Assembly: GCF_001659605.2 (NCBI RefSeq)
Contig: NC_035164.2
Coordinates: forward strand, 10,750,994-10,814,993
Source of the DNA: Manihot esculenta
Taxonomy: Eukaryota > Streptophyta > Magnoliopsida > Malpighiales > Euphorbiaceae
Length of the DNA stretch: 64,000 nt
Direction of reading: 5' to 3'
The notes below the pieces were generated by a model, which was not told the origin of the DNA, did not search any database, and worked only from the letters and a program-made list of their open reading frames with translations. Each line of letters begins with the position of its first letter. Within the stretch, counting starts at the first letter, position 1. Below, piece by piece: positions 45,750-58,231 of the stretch. The position numbers and the translations under genes are program-made.

Positions 45750-48700
45750 TTAAAAGAGATGAGGATATTGCTGGAGCATAGACTCCCGTGTCTCCCAAGT
45801 ACATTCTTCCAAATTGTGGTGGTTCCAAAGGACTTTCACCATCGGGATTTCCTTATTTCTCAGCTTCCTAATCTGGGTGTCTATGATCCGTACTGGCTGC
45901 TCAACATAGGTGAGATCCTCTTGGATCTCCACATCAGGCTCACTAAGAACCTTGCCCGGATCTGACACGAACTTTCTCAACATTGACACATGGAAAACCG
46001 GATGGATTCTCTCCATTGAAGCAGGCAAATCTAGCTTGTACGATACATTCCCAATCTTCTGCAAGATTTCAAAGGGTCCGATGTACCGCGGAGCCAGCTT
46101 ACCCTTCCTCCCGAACCGAACCACTCCTTTCATTGGAGACACCTTGAGCAATACCAGATCCCCCTCCTGAAACTCTACTAGTCTTCTGCGGATGTCTGCA
46201 TAACTCTTCTGTCTGCTTGCAGCCGTCTTAATTCTCTCTCTGATTATGGGTACCACCCTGCTGGTGATCTCTACTAGCTCAGGCCCTGCCAAGGCCCTTT
46301 CTCCAACTTCCTCCCAGCAAACAGGTGACCTGCACTTCCTCCCGTACAAAGCTTCATATGGAGCCATCCCGATGCTAGCATGATGGCTGTTATTGTAGGC
46401 AAACTCCACCAAAGGTAGATGCTGCCTCCAAGAACCGCCAAAGTCCAGCACACACATTCTAAGCATATCCTCGATAGTCTGGATGGTCCTCTCCGACTTT
46501 CCGTCCGTCTGGGGGTGGAAGGCAGTGCTGAAATCCAACCTAGTACCCATGGCATTCTGCAGACTCCGCCAAAACCTGGAGGTGAACTGGGGCCCTCTAT
46601 CTGACACTATAGAAACAGGAACCCCATGCAGTCTGACTATCTCATCTACATACACCTGCGCCAACTTGTCCACAGAGTAGCCACTCCTGACAGGAATGAA
46701 GTGAGCAGATTTGGTGAGTCTGTCCACAATCACCCATATGGAGTCCAATCTGTTGGACGCTGCCGGTAACCCCACTACGAAGTCCATAGCTATATTCTCC
46801 CATTTCCACTCTGGAATAGGTAGCGGGTTAAGCATTCCAGCCGGCTTCTGATGTTCCAGCTTCACCCTCTGACATACTTCGCAGGCTGACACAAACTGTG
46901 CCACTTCTTTCTTCATAGCTGGCCACCAGTAAACTTTCTTCATATCTTGATACATCTTGGTGGCTCCGCGGTGAATGTTGTATCTTGCATTATGAGCCTC
47001 TCTCATAATGTCTCCTTTTAGCCCAATGTCATCTGGTACACACAATCGACTCCCATAGCGGAGGATCCCCTTACTGTCGAATTGGAACTCACTGTCCTTG
47101 CCTGACTGAACAGTCCTGGCAATCTTCACTAACTCTGGGTCCTCATGCTGTTTCTGAGCCACCTGCTCCAGAAACACGGGTGTCACTTTCATCTGAGCGA
47201 CCAAGGCACCTGTACCAGACAACTCCAACTGTAGACCTTCCTCAATGAGCTTGTAAAACTCCTTCACCACTGGTCTCCTCTCTGCCGTGATGTGGGATAG
47301 ACTGCCTAGTGACTTCCGGCTTAGGGCGTCTGCCACGACATTCGCCTTACCCGGATGATACCGAATCTTGCAATCATAGTCACTCAGCAGCTCTACCCAT
47401 CTCCTCTGTCTCAAGTTCAAATCCCTCTGACTCAAGATGTACTGCAAGCTTTTATGATCTGTGAAGATCTCACATTTTACCCCATAGAGGTAGTGCCTCC
47501 ACATCTTGAGTGCAAAAATCACTGCTGCCATCTCTAGGTCATGTGTGGGGTAATTCAACTCATGCTTCTTTAGCTGCCTTGAAGCATAAGCAATCACCCT
47601 CTCATTTTGCATCAGTACACAACCCAGTCCCACACGGGACGCATCACAAAAGACTGTAAAGTCCTCATCACTAGATGGCAGAGTTAAAACTGGCGCTGAA
47701 GTCAACCTCTTCTTAAGCTCTTCAAAACTCTCCTCGCACTGGTCGGTCCACACAAACTTCTGATTCTTCCTGGTTAGTCTGGTCAGAGGAGTTGCTATTT
47801 TCGAGAAGTCCTGAACGAACCTCCTGTAGTAACCTGCCAAACCCAAGAAACTCCTGATCTCCGTCACTGAAGTGGGTCTAGGCCAGTTAGCCACAGCTTC
47901 TACCTTCTTGGGGTCTACCTCTATTCCATTTTCTGACACCACATGCCCCAAGAATGAAATGCTCCTCAGCCAGAACTCACACTTAGAGAACTTGGCATAC
48001 AAGCCATGTTCCCTCAAGGTCTGTAGAACCAACCTCAGATGATGGGCATGCTCCTCTGTATTCCTGGAATACACCAAGATATCATCTATAAAGACAATAA
48101 CGAAGTGATCCAGGTACTGGCTAAACACTCTATTCATGAGGTCCATGAATGCTGCAGGGGCGTTGGTTAACCCGAACGGCATTACAAGGAACTCAAAATG
48201 CCCATATCTGGTCCTGAAAGCTGTCTTTGGTACGTCCTCTTCCCTGATCCTCAACTGGTGGTACCCCGATCTCAGATCTATTTTGGAGGAACAACCCGCT
48301 CCTGTTAGCTGGTCGAATAGATCATCGATCCTTGGCAATGGGTACTTGTTCTTGGTAGTGACTTTGTTCAACTGTCTGTAGTCGATACAAAGTCTAAGGG
48401 ATCCATCCTTCTTTCTCACAAACAAAACGGGAGCACCCCAGGGTGAGGTACTCGGTCGGATGAAGCCCTTGTCTACCAGCTCCTGCAACTGCTCCTTCAA
48501 CTCTTTCAATTCTGCTGGCGCCATCCTGTAGGGAGGGATAGAGATCGGTCGGGTTCCAGGCATCAGTTCTATCTCGAACTCTATCTCCCTAGCAGGTGGT
48601 AAACCTGGCAGCTCGTCTGGGAACACATCTAAGAACTCTCTAACCACTGGCACCGAGGCGGGCTCTCTAACCTGACTGCTAAGCTCTCTCACATGAGCCA

Positions 48701-50744
48701 AATACCCCTGACATCCCTTCCTAAGCAACCTACGAGCCTGAAGAGCTGATATCAGACCTCTAGGTGTACCCCTCCTGTCTCCTCTGAAGACAACCTCAGA
48801 CCCATCCTGACCTCTGAACCTGACTACCTTGTCCCTGCAGTCCAAGGTAGCACCATGGGTAGATAACCAGTCCATCCCTAGAATGACGTCAAAATCTGTC
48901 AAATCTAGAACCACTAGGTCGGCGGACAAGCATCTTCCCTCAACGAACACAGGACTACACTGGCAGACTGACTCTGCCACTGATGGATCACACTTGAGTC
49001 CACTGACCCAGAGAGGACACTCTAACTCAGAAGTCATCAGACCTAACCTCCCCACGGCTCTCGGAGCAATAAAAGAATGAGATGCACCAGGGTCCATCAA
49101 GGCATACACATCTGAACAACCAATGATTAAGTTACCTGCCACCACGGTGGTAGATGCGTCTGCCTCCTGCTGAGTCATTGTGAAGATCCGTGCTGGAGCT
49201 GATGGACCTTCACCTCTGAAACCCGCTGAGGAAGAGGCTGCCCCTCTCCCTCTGCCTCTGCCACTGGCCTGAGTCATGGCTGGAGCTGCTGGTTGCACTA
49301 CACTGCCTGAAGCTGTCTGCTGGGACTGAGCCATCGGGACTGCTCTTGGACAATCTCGAGCCATATGCCCCTCTTGACCACATCTGAAACAGGTGTTCGT
49401 CCCAAACCGACATACTCCCCTGTGTGGCTTACCACACCTCGCACAAACTGCATTATCCGCACCAGAGCTTGAGCCACTCCCAAATCCCAGACTAGACTTG
49501 ACTTTATTCCAGAACTTATTCTTCTTACCCTTAGGCTTACCCCATTTCTTACTGCCTGAAGCTGCTGCACTCAGGGTAGAGGGATCTAATCTTCCCCCAC
49601 CCGGAGTTTTAGAACCGGAAGACTGTGCCACTGACTGCTTAACTGTCCCCTGAACGATGGCACTGGCCTCCATTTTCCTGGCCATATCTACTATGGCATG
49701 GAAGCTCTCCCTGTCCACTGACTGAATCAAGGAGGAATACCTGGAATGGAGTTTCATGACATACCTCCTTGACCTCTTTGAATCCGTGTCCAGACTCTGT
49801 CCATAAAAAGGCAACAGCTCCATAAATCTGTCGGTGTACTCCTCTACACTCATTTCCTCCGTCTGCCTCAACTGCTCAAACTCTATCATCTTCAGCTCCC
49901 TTGAACTATCGGGAAAAGCCCATCCTGCAAACTCGTTTGCAAACTCTTCCCAAGTCATGCTGTCCACTCTCGGGTTCACATAATTCTTGAACCACTCTCG
50001 TGCCTTCTTGCACTTAAGCGTGAACCCAGCCATCTGAATGGCTCTACTGTCATCAGTCCCAATCTCCTCTGTGATCACTTTAACCCTTTCCAGATATACA
50101 AATGGGTCATCCCCTTTTTCATACTGAGGAGCACCCAGTTTTATGTAGTCAGTCATCTTGACCTTGCTCCCACTGGCTGAGCTAGGTCTAGAAGGTTGAG
50201 TAACTGGGGCTGCTGGTTCTGCTGGTGGTGGAGATGGTGCAACATTTTCTGAGGTAGGGTTTGCTGGATTTGGATAGTAAGGCGGAGGTGGATACATTGG
50301 GTACTGAGAGTATGGTGGGTAGTATGGTGGGTATGGCATCTGTGTGGGATAAGGGGTAAAGCTAGGGTAATCCGATGTACCTCCCATCGAATACCCAGGG
50401 TTTTGTGAGAAGTATGGGTAGTGAGGTGGCTGTACAAATCCCGAGGCCTGAGTGCCTCCTTGGGATTCTCCCATACCTTCCTCCGACATGCTAACTCCCA
50501 GACTGCCATCCCTCCTCTGCTCTATATCCATATCATCGCCCATGTCCTCTGACATTCCTCCCTGAACTGTTCCTCTGACTGATCTGCTCCTACCCAGATC
50601 CAAAGACCTTCTAGGGTCTCTTACTGCTCTGTCCCGATTGGACCTGCTTGACATTGCCCTAGGCAATGTAGGAGGACGGGCGCTCATGCCCTCATCCTCA
50701 GGTGGCACTCCAGTCAATCTCGCTGATCGACGAGTTCCCCTCAT
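45750..50744 (-). CDS. gag-pol: Gag-pol polyprotein, intact (1664 aa), chromovirus Tekay/Del type
   Basis: One uninterrupted frame. I start it at ATG 50742-50744, just after a conserved acceptor-like tttttcag, not at the in-frame 50777 start that lies across that site. Residues about 1-60 are Arg/Ser-rich and about 100-165 Tyr/Pro-rich. The capsid has AREWFKNYV (about 250). Zinc sites are C434-C437-H441-C445 and CCHC 452-465. Protease Asp is 551 (MDPGASHSF). RT FIDD is 885-888, followed by RNase H. Integrase has an HHCC site, then D1321, D1382 and E1418 (D,D-35-E), and the C-terminal chromodomain-like tail ends YPHLF. Gag and Pol are fused without a frameshift or stop, which is usual for this lineage. 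No envelope gene. The predicted role is particle formation, reverse transcription and nuclear integration; activity is not shown by sequence. Confidence 0.95.
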   Translation of the reverse strand: MRGTRRSARLTGVPPEDEGMSARPPTLPRAMSSRSNRDRAVRDPRRSLDLGRSRSVRGTVQGGMSEDMGDDMDIEQRRDGSLGVSMSEEGMGESQGGTQASGFVQPPHYPYFSQNPGYSMGGTSDYPSFTPYPTQMPYPPYYPPYSQYPMYPPPPYYPNPANPTSENVAPSPPPAEPAAPVTQPSRPSSASGSKVKMTDYIKLGAPQYEKGDDPFVYLERVKVITEEIGTDDSRAIQMAGFTLKCKKAREWFKNYVNPRVDSMTWEEFANEFAGWAFPDSSRELKMIEFEQLRQTEEMSVEEYTDRFMELLPFYGQSLDTDSKRSRRYVMKLHSRYSSLIQSVDRESFHAIVDMARKMEASAIVQGTVKQSVAQSSGSKTPGGGRLDPSTLSAAASGSKKWGKPKGKKNKFWNKVKSSLGFGSGSSSGADNAVCARCGKPHRGVCRFGTNTCFRCGQEGHMARDCPRAVPMAQSQQTASGSVVQPAAPAMTQASGRGRGRGAASSSAGFRGEGPSAPARIFTMTQQEADASTTVVAGNLIIGCSDVYALMDPGASHSFIAPRAVGRLGLMTSELECPLWVSGLKCDPSVAESVCQCSPVFVEGRCLSADLVVLDLTDFDVILGMDWLSTHGATLDCRDKVVRFRGQDGSEVVFRGDRRGTPRGLISALQARRLLRKGCQGYLAHVRELSSQVREPASVPVVREFLDVFPDELPGLPPAREIEFEIELMPGTRPISIPPYRMAPAELKELKEQLQELVDKGFIRPSTSPWGAPVLFVRKKDGSLRLCIDYRQLNKVTTKNKYPLPRIDDLFDQLTGAGCSSKIDLRSGYHQLRIREEDVPKTAFRTRYGHFEFLVMPFGLTNAPAAFMDLMNRVFSQYLDHFVIVFIDDILVYSRNTEEHAHHLRLVLQTLREHGLYAKFSKCEFWLRSISFLGHVVSENGIEVDPKKVEAVANWPRPTSVTEIRSFLGLAGYYRRFVQDFSKIATPLTRLTRKNQKFVWTDQCEESFEELKKRLTSAPVLTLPSSDEDFTVFCDASRVGLGCVLMQNERVIAYASRQLKKHELNYPTHDLEMAAVIFALKMWRHYLYGVKCEIFTDHKSLQYILSQRDLNLRQRRWVELLSDYDCKIRYHPGKANVVADALSRKSLGSLSHITAERRPVVKEFYKLIEEGLQLELSGTGALVAQMKVTPVFLEQVAQKQHEDPELVKIARTVQSGKDSEFQFDSKGILRYGSRLCVPDDIGLKGDIMREAHNARYNIHRGATKMYQDMKKVYWWPAMKKEVAQFVSACEVCQRVKLEHQKPAGMLNPLPIPEWKWENIAMDFVVGLPAASNRLDSIWVIVDRLTKSAHFIPVRSGYSVDKLAQVYVDEIVRLHGVPVSIVSDRGPQFTSRFWRSLQNAMGTRLDFSTAFHPQTDGKSERTIQTIEDMLRMCVLDFGGSWRQHLPLVEFAYNNSHHASIGMAPYEALYGRKCRSPVCWEEVGERALAGPELVEITSRVVPIIRERIKTAASRQKSYADIRRRLVEFQEGDLVLLKVSPMKGVVRFGRKGKLAPRYIGPFEILQKIGNVSYKLDLPASMERIHPVFHVSMLRKFVSDPGKVLSEPDVEIQEDLTYVEQPVRIIDTQIRKLRNKEIPMVKVLWNHHNLEECTWETRESMLQQYPHLF

Positions 50745-51000
50745 CCTGTTTTCTGAAAAACGGTACACATAGCACAAACATTAGCATCATATGGTTCATG
50801 TGGGCACACATGAACCTGCATCACATACATCACCTATCATAGCATATCATTAATGCACATGCATAAAATCATGGCATTTCACATCATCATGCAAGACAGG
50901 ACTCCACATCCTATCCTAGTGGACATGATCTTTCCTATTGTGCTTGACCTTCTATGACATCTATGAGCCCGACACTCTAGGTCCGACCATATGAACCTAG

Positions 51001-51013
51001 GGCTCTGATACCA
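51001..51013 (-). other. Primer-binding site of element 5
   Basis: The complement reads TGGTATCAGAGCC, three bases from the 5' LTR. The agccc/gggct and ctaggt/acctag stem-loop lies within about 50963-51004. Confidence 0.9.
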
Positions 51014-51016
51014 TTC

Positions 51017-53212
51017 TGTAACGACCCAAAAATCGGACCGCTACCGGCGCTAGGATCCAGATCGGCTTAAGGCCGCCGGGACCCGTAGCAAACCTGGCAT
51101 ATAACCTGTAAACCTGTATAATCCCATACATGATCCACAACATACATAAAAATTAAAACTTTTCTTTACATGAACATCAACCAAACTCAACCTGTGCATA
51201 AACATTAACATAGCATTGATCCCTCTGTGGGATCTCATCAGTGCCCCCAAGGGGTGACATAACATACGTTGAGTTGGTTTACATAAACATCGTAAAAATC
51301 TCTAAGATCATGTGTTAAAGGGATAGCACAATCTATGGTCAAGCACACACTAACATCCATAAACCTCATTACATAACTATACTGTACTTTTACATTACAA
51401 TTTGATCATGTCCATTGCTAGCTATTACATAAGCATAACTTCTTTACTCTATCCGGACTCCCGCACTATACTGTACCTGCAAGCCTGGGGGTAAAGGGAG
51501 AGGGGTGAGCTAAAAGCCCAATGAGCTGAACTATAAAACATTTTAACACTATGCTTTAATGAAATGCATCATAACACAGACAATTCACATAAGGGTTGGG
51601 TGAACTTGTCACCAATTAGTCCAAGCTAACATGGTGCCAGGCCGTAGCATGGGGTCCTGGTCTTCCTGTCATACATACATTACTTACCATTATTCCAGGG
51701 CCTCCTCTGGGCTTCTGGTCTTCGAGTCCACAATCGTGCCAGGCCGTAGAATGGGGTCCTGGTCTTTCATTTCCGTGCCAGGCCGTAGAATGGGGTCCTG
51801 GTCTTCCTGTCATGGACTAATTGGGTCATCCAACATTCACCCACATCAACAACACATGATGCAATGCGGCATATTCGTGAAACTAATGCAATCACCCAAT
51901 TGCATGATCATGATGCATGAAACATGATAAAACATTTAATTTAAAAGATTAAGTTTAGTTCCACTCACCTCTGGCTGACTCTGACAACACCGAAGCAGCT
52001 GACCTCACTGCTGGGGTCCTCGGTTCCTCGGGTCCGAACCTACACAGGTGGACTCAAATGAGGGACCAAACATACTTGAACATAACTCTAAAATACTCCC
52101 CAAAAACCCCCTAAAACATCATGAAAACATCACATAAAAACATGCAAGAAATGGCTGAACAGAGCACTTTCGGCGGCAGGTTCGGCGGCCGAAAGTCCCT
52201 CCAGAGCCGAAAGTCAGGCAGGTTCGGCGGCACCTTCGGCGGCCGAACCTCCCAGACAGATCCGAAAGTCTTCTTTCGGGGGAGAGCTTCGGCAGCCGAA
52301 TGCTGCCTCCACAAGGGGGTTCGGCGGCCGAACCTGGTTTCTGCCAGAAGGGCAGAAACTTGGTTCACATGAACCCCTTGCCTCCCAAAACCTCAAATCA
52401 TGCATAAATCTCAACCAAAACATGCATACAAGTTCCTAGGGGTCTCAAACAGTCATATACCCCAACTACAACACTTCAAACACACACAATCAACACACAT
52501 TGTTCAAAACATCAATATTAACCCATAACTCAACATATAACCTAACATGCATTTCTACCCATAGATCTTGCATAAAACTTATTTAAAACACATAAGGAGC
52601 TTAAGATCGGCTCTTACCTCTTGAAGATCGAGAGGGAGACGACCTAAACTTGGAGATCCACGAAAATGAGCTCCTGAGTTCCCAAAGCTCCAAAACTTGG
52701 TTTAAATGCTCAAAACTTGCAATGTGAGTTTAAAACTCAAGAAAATGGAAGAGATTTGGAGGAAGAACACAAGAGTTGCAAAGGGAAGGTTGGAAGCTTG
52801 CTGTGGCCGAAAATGGGAGAAAACTCGCCCATTTCGGCTAAGTGCCCCTTTTATAGGTGGCTGGCCAGGCCACGTTCGGGGGCCGAATGCGCTTCCACAT
52901 CCATGCAATGTTCGGCGGCCGAACTTGACTTTCGGCGGCCGAAACTGGACTTCCCTAACTCATGCTTTCGGGGGCCTAACGTGCCTCCAAAACGCATGCA
53001 TGTTCGGCGGCCGAACTTGACTTTCGGCGGCCGAACCTGGGTTTTCCTCCAAGGACTTTTCATGCAAAAACTCATTTAATTTCACACTTAAAATCATAAA
53101 ACACATTAAAAATTTTTTACAAAACATGATTCTACCCTTCTAGAAGTCTCCGGCATCCGAGATTCCACCGGACGGTAGGAATTCCGGTACCGGAGTCTAG
53201 CCGGGTATTACA
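51017..53212 (-). repeat. Element 5, 5' LTR (2196 bp)
   Basis: On the minus strand it starts TGTAATACCC at 53212. Palindromes near 52905-53035, TATA box 52849-52855, donor-like site 52617, palindromes near 52165-52333, acceptor-like AG 52040-52041, second donor 51968, second acceptor 51477-51478. It ends TTACA at 51017. Confidence 0.93.
52849..52855 (-). promoter_or_regulatory. TATA box of the intact element 5
   Basis: Minus-strand TATAAAA in the context ccacctataaaagggg. It drives the full-length transcript by analogy with other LTR elements. Confidence 0.75.
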
Positions 53213-54100
53213 GATCACCTACCTCACTGAGGTCTTGTGCAAGATTCAGGCACTTTGGCCTTACTGTGCTTCGTTGTCTCAGCCGGTTTTGTGGTGCCGG
53301 GGGCGCTTGGGGAGCGCGGTCACCTACCTCAATGAGGTCTTGCGCAAGATTCAGGCACTTTGGCCTTACTGTCACTTCGTCGTCTCAGCAGGTTTTGTGG
53401 TTTCGGGGGCACTTGGGGAGCCCGATCACCTACCTCACTGAGGTCTTGCGCAAGATTCAGGCACTTTGGCCTTACTGTCGCTTCGTCATCTTAGTCGGTT
53501 TTGTGGTGCCGGGGGGGGGGGGCGCTTGGGGAGCCCGGTCACCTACCTCACTGAGGTCTTGCGCAAGATTCAAGCACTTTGGCCTTATTGTCGCTTCGTC
53601 GTCTCAGCCGGTTTTGTGGTGCCGGGGGCACTTGGGGAGCCCGGTCACCTACCTCACTGAGGTCTTGCACAAGATTCAGGCACTTTGGCCTTACTATCGC
53701 TTTGTCGTCTCATCCGGTTTTGTGGTGCCGGTGGCACATGGGGAGCCCGATCACCTACCTCACTGAGGTCTTGCGCAAGATTCAGGCTCTATGGCCTTAC
53801 TGTCGCTTCATCATCTCAGCCGGTTTTGTGGTGCCGGGGGCACTTGGGGAGCCCGGTCACCTACCTCACTGAGGTCTTGCGCAAGATTCAGGCACTTTGG
53901 CCTTACTGTCGCTTCATCGTCTCAGCCGGTTTTGTGGTGCTGGGGACAATTGGGGAGCCCGGTCACCTACCTCACTGAGATCTTGCGCAAGATTCAGGTT
54001 CTGTGACCTTACTGTCGCTTCGTCGCCTCAGCCGGTTTTGTGGTGCCGGGAGCACTTGGGGAGCCCGGTCACCTACCTCACTGAGGTCTTGCGCCTTTGT
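53213..54100. repeat. 106-bp tandem array, main part (about 8.4 units)
   Basis: Unit length is 106 bp: gaggtcttg-type landmarks recur at about 53231, 53334, 53440, 53551, 53661, 53767, 53873, 53979 and 54084. One unit has a run of about a dozen G residues near 53511-53522. Because 106 is not a multiple of three, overlapping open frames arise in all phases and are not genes. The array is downstream of the coiled-coil gene. Tandem arrays in the 3' untranslated part of Tat-lineage elements are known, which is the likeliest source. Confidence 0.9.
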
Positions 54101-54109
54101 GCCTGTTCT

Positions 54110-55917
54110 TGTAACGACCCGAAATTCGGACCGCTACCGGCGCTAGGATCCAGATCGGCTTAAGGCCGCCGGGACCCGTAGCAAGCCTCCTATACATGTC
54201 ATATACCTGATAACATCCCATACATGATCATACATTTTCATAAAAATTTAAAAACCTTCCATATTCCAAGCCTGACCTGTGCATGCACTAACATCATAAA
54301 TATAAAACCCCAGACTAGAGCCCTCATCAAATGCTCTAGTGGGTTATCATAACATACATCAAGCTTGGACTGTCATTTCTCATCATAAAAGCATTTCATT
54401 AAAAGATCATGTACAAGGGAAATAACATTACTATTCGGGCCAAGCACAATACTAAACCTTAAAGCATTTCTTACATTACATTGCATAAAATCATTTTACA
54501 ATACATGTCCACTCTAACTATTACATAGACATAACTTCAACCTGGAAGACTCCCTGGTCTATCCCGAACCTGCAAACCTGGGGGTTAAGGGAAAGGGGTG
54601 AGCTACTAGAGCCCAGTGAGCAGAATAGAATAATATTAAATTTAAAACATATGCTTTCATGGAATGCATCACATCACAAACAAATCACATCAAGGATGGA
54701 CTTGTCACCAATAGCCCTCTACATAATCCAATCATGCCAGGGGCGTAGTGCAGGCCACATCTGGTCTTTCTCTTACACTTAACATATCATAACATATCCA
54801 ATTATGCCGGGGGCGTAGTGCAGGCCACATCCGGACTTTCTCTTACATCATGCCAGGGGCGTAGTGCAGGCCACATCTGGACTTTCTCTTACATCATGCC
54901 AGGGGCGTAGTGCAGGCCACATCTGGTCTTTCCACATCATATCATATCATATCACATCATATCGAGGACTAATGGGTCATCCAACATCCATCCACATCAA
55001 CATCATAATATGCAATGCAACATATTCGTGGATTCTAATGCAAGCAACCTAGTAAATAATATGATATTCATGATGCATGATCATGCTCAAAACTGATTTA
55101 ATTTGATGCATAAAAATTCATTCTACTCACCTCAGGCTGACTCTGAAGCAGCTAGCTCACTGCTGGGGTCCTCAGTTCCTCGAGTCCGAACCTACACAGG
55201 TGGACTCAAATGAGGGACCAAACATACACTAAAATGACTCTAAACAACTCCCCAAAAATCCCCCTAAAACATCCTAAAATAATCCTAGAAAACATGCAAA
55301 GGAAGGCTGAACAGGGCACTTTCAGCGGCAGGTTCGGCGACCGAAAGTCCCTCCAGAGTCGAAACTCAGCCACTTTCAGCGGCACTTTCAGCGGCCGAAT
55401 GTGGTTCCAGAGCCGAAACTCATGCATGTTCGGCGGCACCTTCGGCGGCCGAAACTCCCCTTCAGAGCCGAAAGTCCAACTTTCGGGGGCAGGGTTCGGC
55501 AGCCAAAATATGCCACCATAGGCAGGTTCGGCGGCCGAAAGTGCCTTCGGCTGCCGAACCTGAGTTATTCCAAAGTGGCAGAACTCAGCCTCTTCATGCA
55601 GATTTTGCCTCCCAAACCTTCCAAACATGCATTTAGCTATTCTACGACATGCATACACACATAAATAAGCATATAGGGGTCTCAAACTAACCTAAACCCC
55701 AACACAAACACAAAGCACAAACACATACAACATTCATTATCCATAAACTCAACATTAACCCTAACAACAATCAACTAACCTAAATATGCATTTCTACCCC
55801 ATAACCTCTCATAAAACTTGTTTAAAACATGGGATAAGCTAAAGATCTACCCTTACCTCTTGAAGATCGAGAAGGGAGGCGACCTAAACTTGGAGAAATG
55901 GAGGAAGAGAGCTCCGG
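54110..55917 (-). repeat. Element 8: truncated LTR of element-0 type
   Basis: Starts tgtaacgacccg at 54110 (minus-strand LTR end) and runs through the minisatellite (about 54736-54933), acceptor-like site, palindromes (about 55320-55560) and donor-like site (about 55855). It stops at 55917, where element 6 begins, so the U3/TATA end is missing. No internal region is attached here. Confidence 0.85.
54736..54933 (-). repeat. Hairpin minisatellite of element 8
   Basis: Four units with core gggcgtagtgcaggccaca. Three have ends ccag...ctgg and one (about 54809) has ccgg...ccgg, a paired change that preserves complementarity. Confidence 0.7.
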
Positions 55918-58123
55918 TGTAACGACCCGAAAATCGGACCACTACATGATCAACAACATACATAAAAATTAAAACTTGAACCTGATTAATCCCATACATG
56001 ATCAACAACATACATAAAAATTAAAACTTTCCTTTCATTCATTTTCTCATACACCAAACTCAACCTGTGCATGCACTGAACATAGCCATAATCATAAACT
56101 TGACCCCTCTGTGGGATCTCATCAATGCCCCCAATGGGTGGCATAACATGTGTTGAGTTGGTTTACATAAGCAGTATAAAACATCTAAGATCATGTATTA
56201 AAAGGGATTACAACACACTATGGTCAAGCACACTTCTAACATCATCAAACATCAATACATTACATATCTATAATGTACTTTTACATTACATCCTTCTACA
56301 ATTTGTCATGTTCACATTCTAGCTATTACATGCATAAGACTTCATTACTCTTGCTGACCTCCTGGTCTACCCTGTACCTGCAAGCCTGGGGGTTAAGGGA
56401 GAGGGGTGAGCTACAAGAGCCCAGTGAGCAGAATAGTAAAACATTTGAAACATATGATAACATGAAATGCATCACATCACAGCTAATCACATCAAGGATG
56501 AATTTGTCACCAATAGTCCTCTACACGGTCCAACTGTGCCAGGGGCGTAGAATGGGCCTCACTGGTCTTTCTCTTACATAATCATAACATAGCATGACAT
56601 AACATTCCATAATGCCAGGGGCGTAGAATGGGCCTCACTAGTCTTTCTCTTACATAGTGCCAGGGGCGTAGAATGGGCCTCACTGGTCTTTCGTACCGTA
56701 TCATCATCATATCATAACATACGAGGACTAAAGGATCATTCAACATTCATCCACATCATCAACATATTATGCAATGCAACATATTCGTGATTTCTAATGC
56801 AAACAACCTAAAATATCTCATGGCATTCATGATGCGTGAATCATGCTAAAACGGGTTTATTTATTTAAAAGCATAAGAGTTATTCCACTCACCTCTAGCT
56901 GAAGCTCTACTGACTCAGAAGCAGCTGAACTCACTGCTGGGGTCCTCGGTTCCTCGGGTCCGAACCTACACAGGTGGACTCAAATGAGGGACCAACCATA
57001 CATGAACATAACTCTAAACTACTCCCCAAAAACCCCCTAGAACATCATGAAACAATCATGCAAAACATGCAAAAGAAGGCTGGACAGGGCACTTTCGGCG
57101 GCAGATTCGGCGGCCGAAAGTCCCTCCAGAGCCGAAAGTCAGGCAGGTTCGGCGGCTCCTTCGACGGCCGAAACTCCCAGACAGAGGCGAAACTCATGCA
57201 TGTTCGGCGGCACTTTCGGCGGCCGAAACTCCCAGACAGAGACGAAAGTCTCCTTTCGGGGGCAAGCTTCGGCAGCCGAAGGCTGCCTCCACAAGAGGGT
57301 TCGGCAGCCGAAAGTCCTTTCGGCTGCCGAACCTGGTTTCTCCCGAAGGGCAGAAACTTGGTTCAAACATGCACAAATGCCTCAAACTCATGCCATCCTA
57401 CATTTTGCTCAACCAAAACATGCATACAAGCTCCTAGGGGTCTCAAACTACCTTAAACCCCAACTACAACACATCAAGCAACACAAATCCAACATACATT
57501 GCTCAAAACATAACATAAACTCAAAAACCTAACTATAAGCTAAACATGCATTCTACCCCAAAGATCTTCATAAAACTTACTTAAAACATGCAATGAGCTT
57601 AAGATCGGCTCTTACCTCTTGAAGATCGAGAGAGAGACGACCTAAAACTCGGAGGTGGGAGAGATTTGAGTTCTTGAACCTCCAAGCTCCAAAACTTTGC
57701 TCAAAAGCTAAAAATCTTCAAAACAAGGTTAAAACAAATGAAAATCTTGAAAGATCTAGAGGAAGAACATCAAAGATTGGTGAGGAACGGCAGAGAGCTC
57801 ACCTTGGCCGAAAATGGGGAAAAAGCTCGCTCGTTTTCGGCTAAGGGACCCTTTTATAGTGGCTGGCCAGGCCACGTTCGGGGGCCGAACGTGCCTCCGC
57901 ATGCATGCCATGTTCGGCAGCCAAACTTGAGGTTTGGCGGCCGAACCTGGGTTTTCCTCCAAGATTATTTTCATGCAAAAACTCATTTCCTTTCATGCTT
58001 AAAACCATAAAACACATTAAAACATTTTATGAAAACATGTTTATATCCCACTAGAGGCTTCCGACATCCGAGATTCCACCAGACGGTAGGAATTTCGGTA
58101 CCGGAGTCTAGCCGGATATTACA
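55918..58123 (-). repeat. Element 6, 3' LTR (2206 bp)
   Basis: The U5 end is rearranged. The usual block between ggaccgctacc and catgatc is deleted (about 55942), and a stretch beginning acatgatcaacaacatac is duplicated about 52 bp apart (about 55944 and 55996). Palindromes at about 57095-57330 and 57915-57945. The TATA box is near 57850-57857 (minus). Minisatellite at about 56536-56690. Confidence 0.9.
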
Positions 58124-58138
58124 TTCTCCCCCCCTTAA

Positions 58139-58160
58139 GAACATTCGTCCCCGAATGTTC
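58139..58160 (-). promoter_or_regulatory. PPT-proximal hairpin of element 6
   Basis: Perfect nine-base arms around GGGA on the minus strand, next to the polypurine tract complement at 58124-58137. Confidence 0.85.
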
Positions 58161-58231
58161 CTCAACTAGCATATAGCATGGCATACACATATCATACATA
58201 CAAAGCATATAAAACATATAGGGATCTAACC

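Larger units (their letters stand above)
43434..53212 (-). mobile_element. Element 5: Tekay/Del-type retrotransposon with intact gag-pol
   Basis: A complete element, 9779 bp, minus strand, flanked by perfect gatca (43429-43433, 53213-53217). 3' LTR 43434-45649, PPT 45651-45664, gag-pol 50744 to 45750, PBS 51001-51013, 5' LTR 51017-53212. It inserted into a 106-bp tandem array. LTR ends, PBS, PPT, TATA box and every catalytic motif are present, so by inspection it could be autonomous. The LTRs differ by a handful of substitutions and one 19-bp unit. Closest relatives here are elements 2, 3 and 6. Confidence 0.95.

Noticed and set aside
53508..53524. Run of about a dozen G as a possible G-quadruplex
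   Set aside because: One homopolymer in one array unit, likely slippage or a sequencing artefact, not conserved in other units.
53266..53978. Series of overlapping 60-170 residue open frames
   Set aside because: Starts step by 106 bp, the tandem unit length, across all frames. They are shadows of the array.
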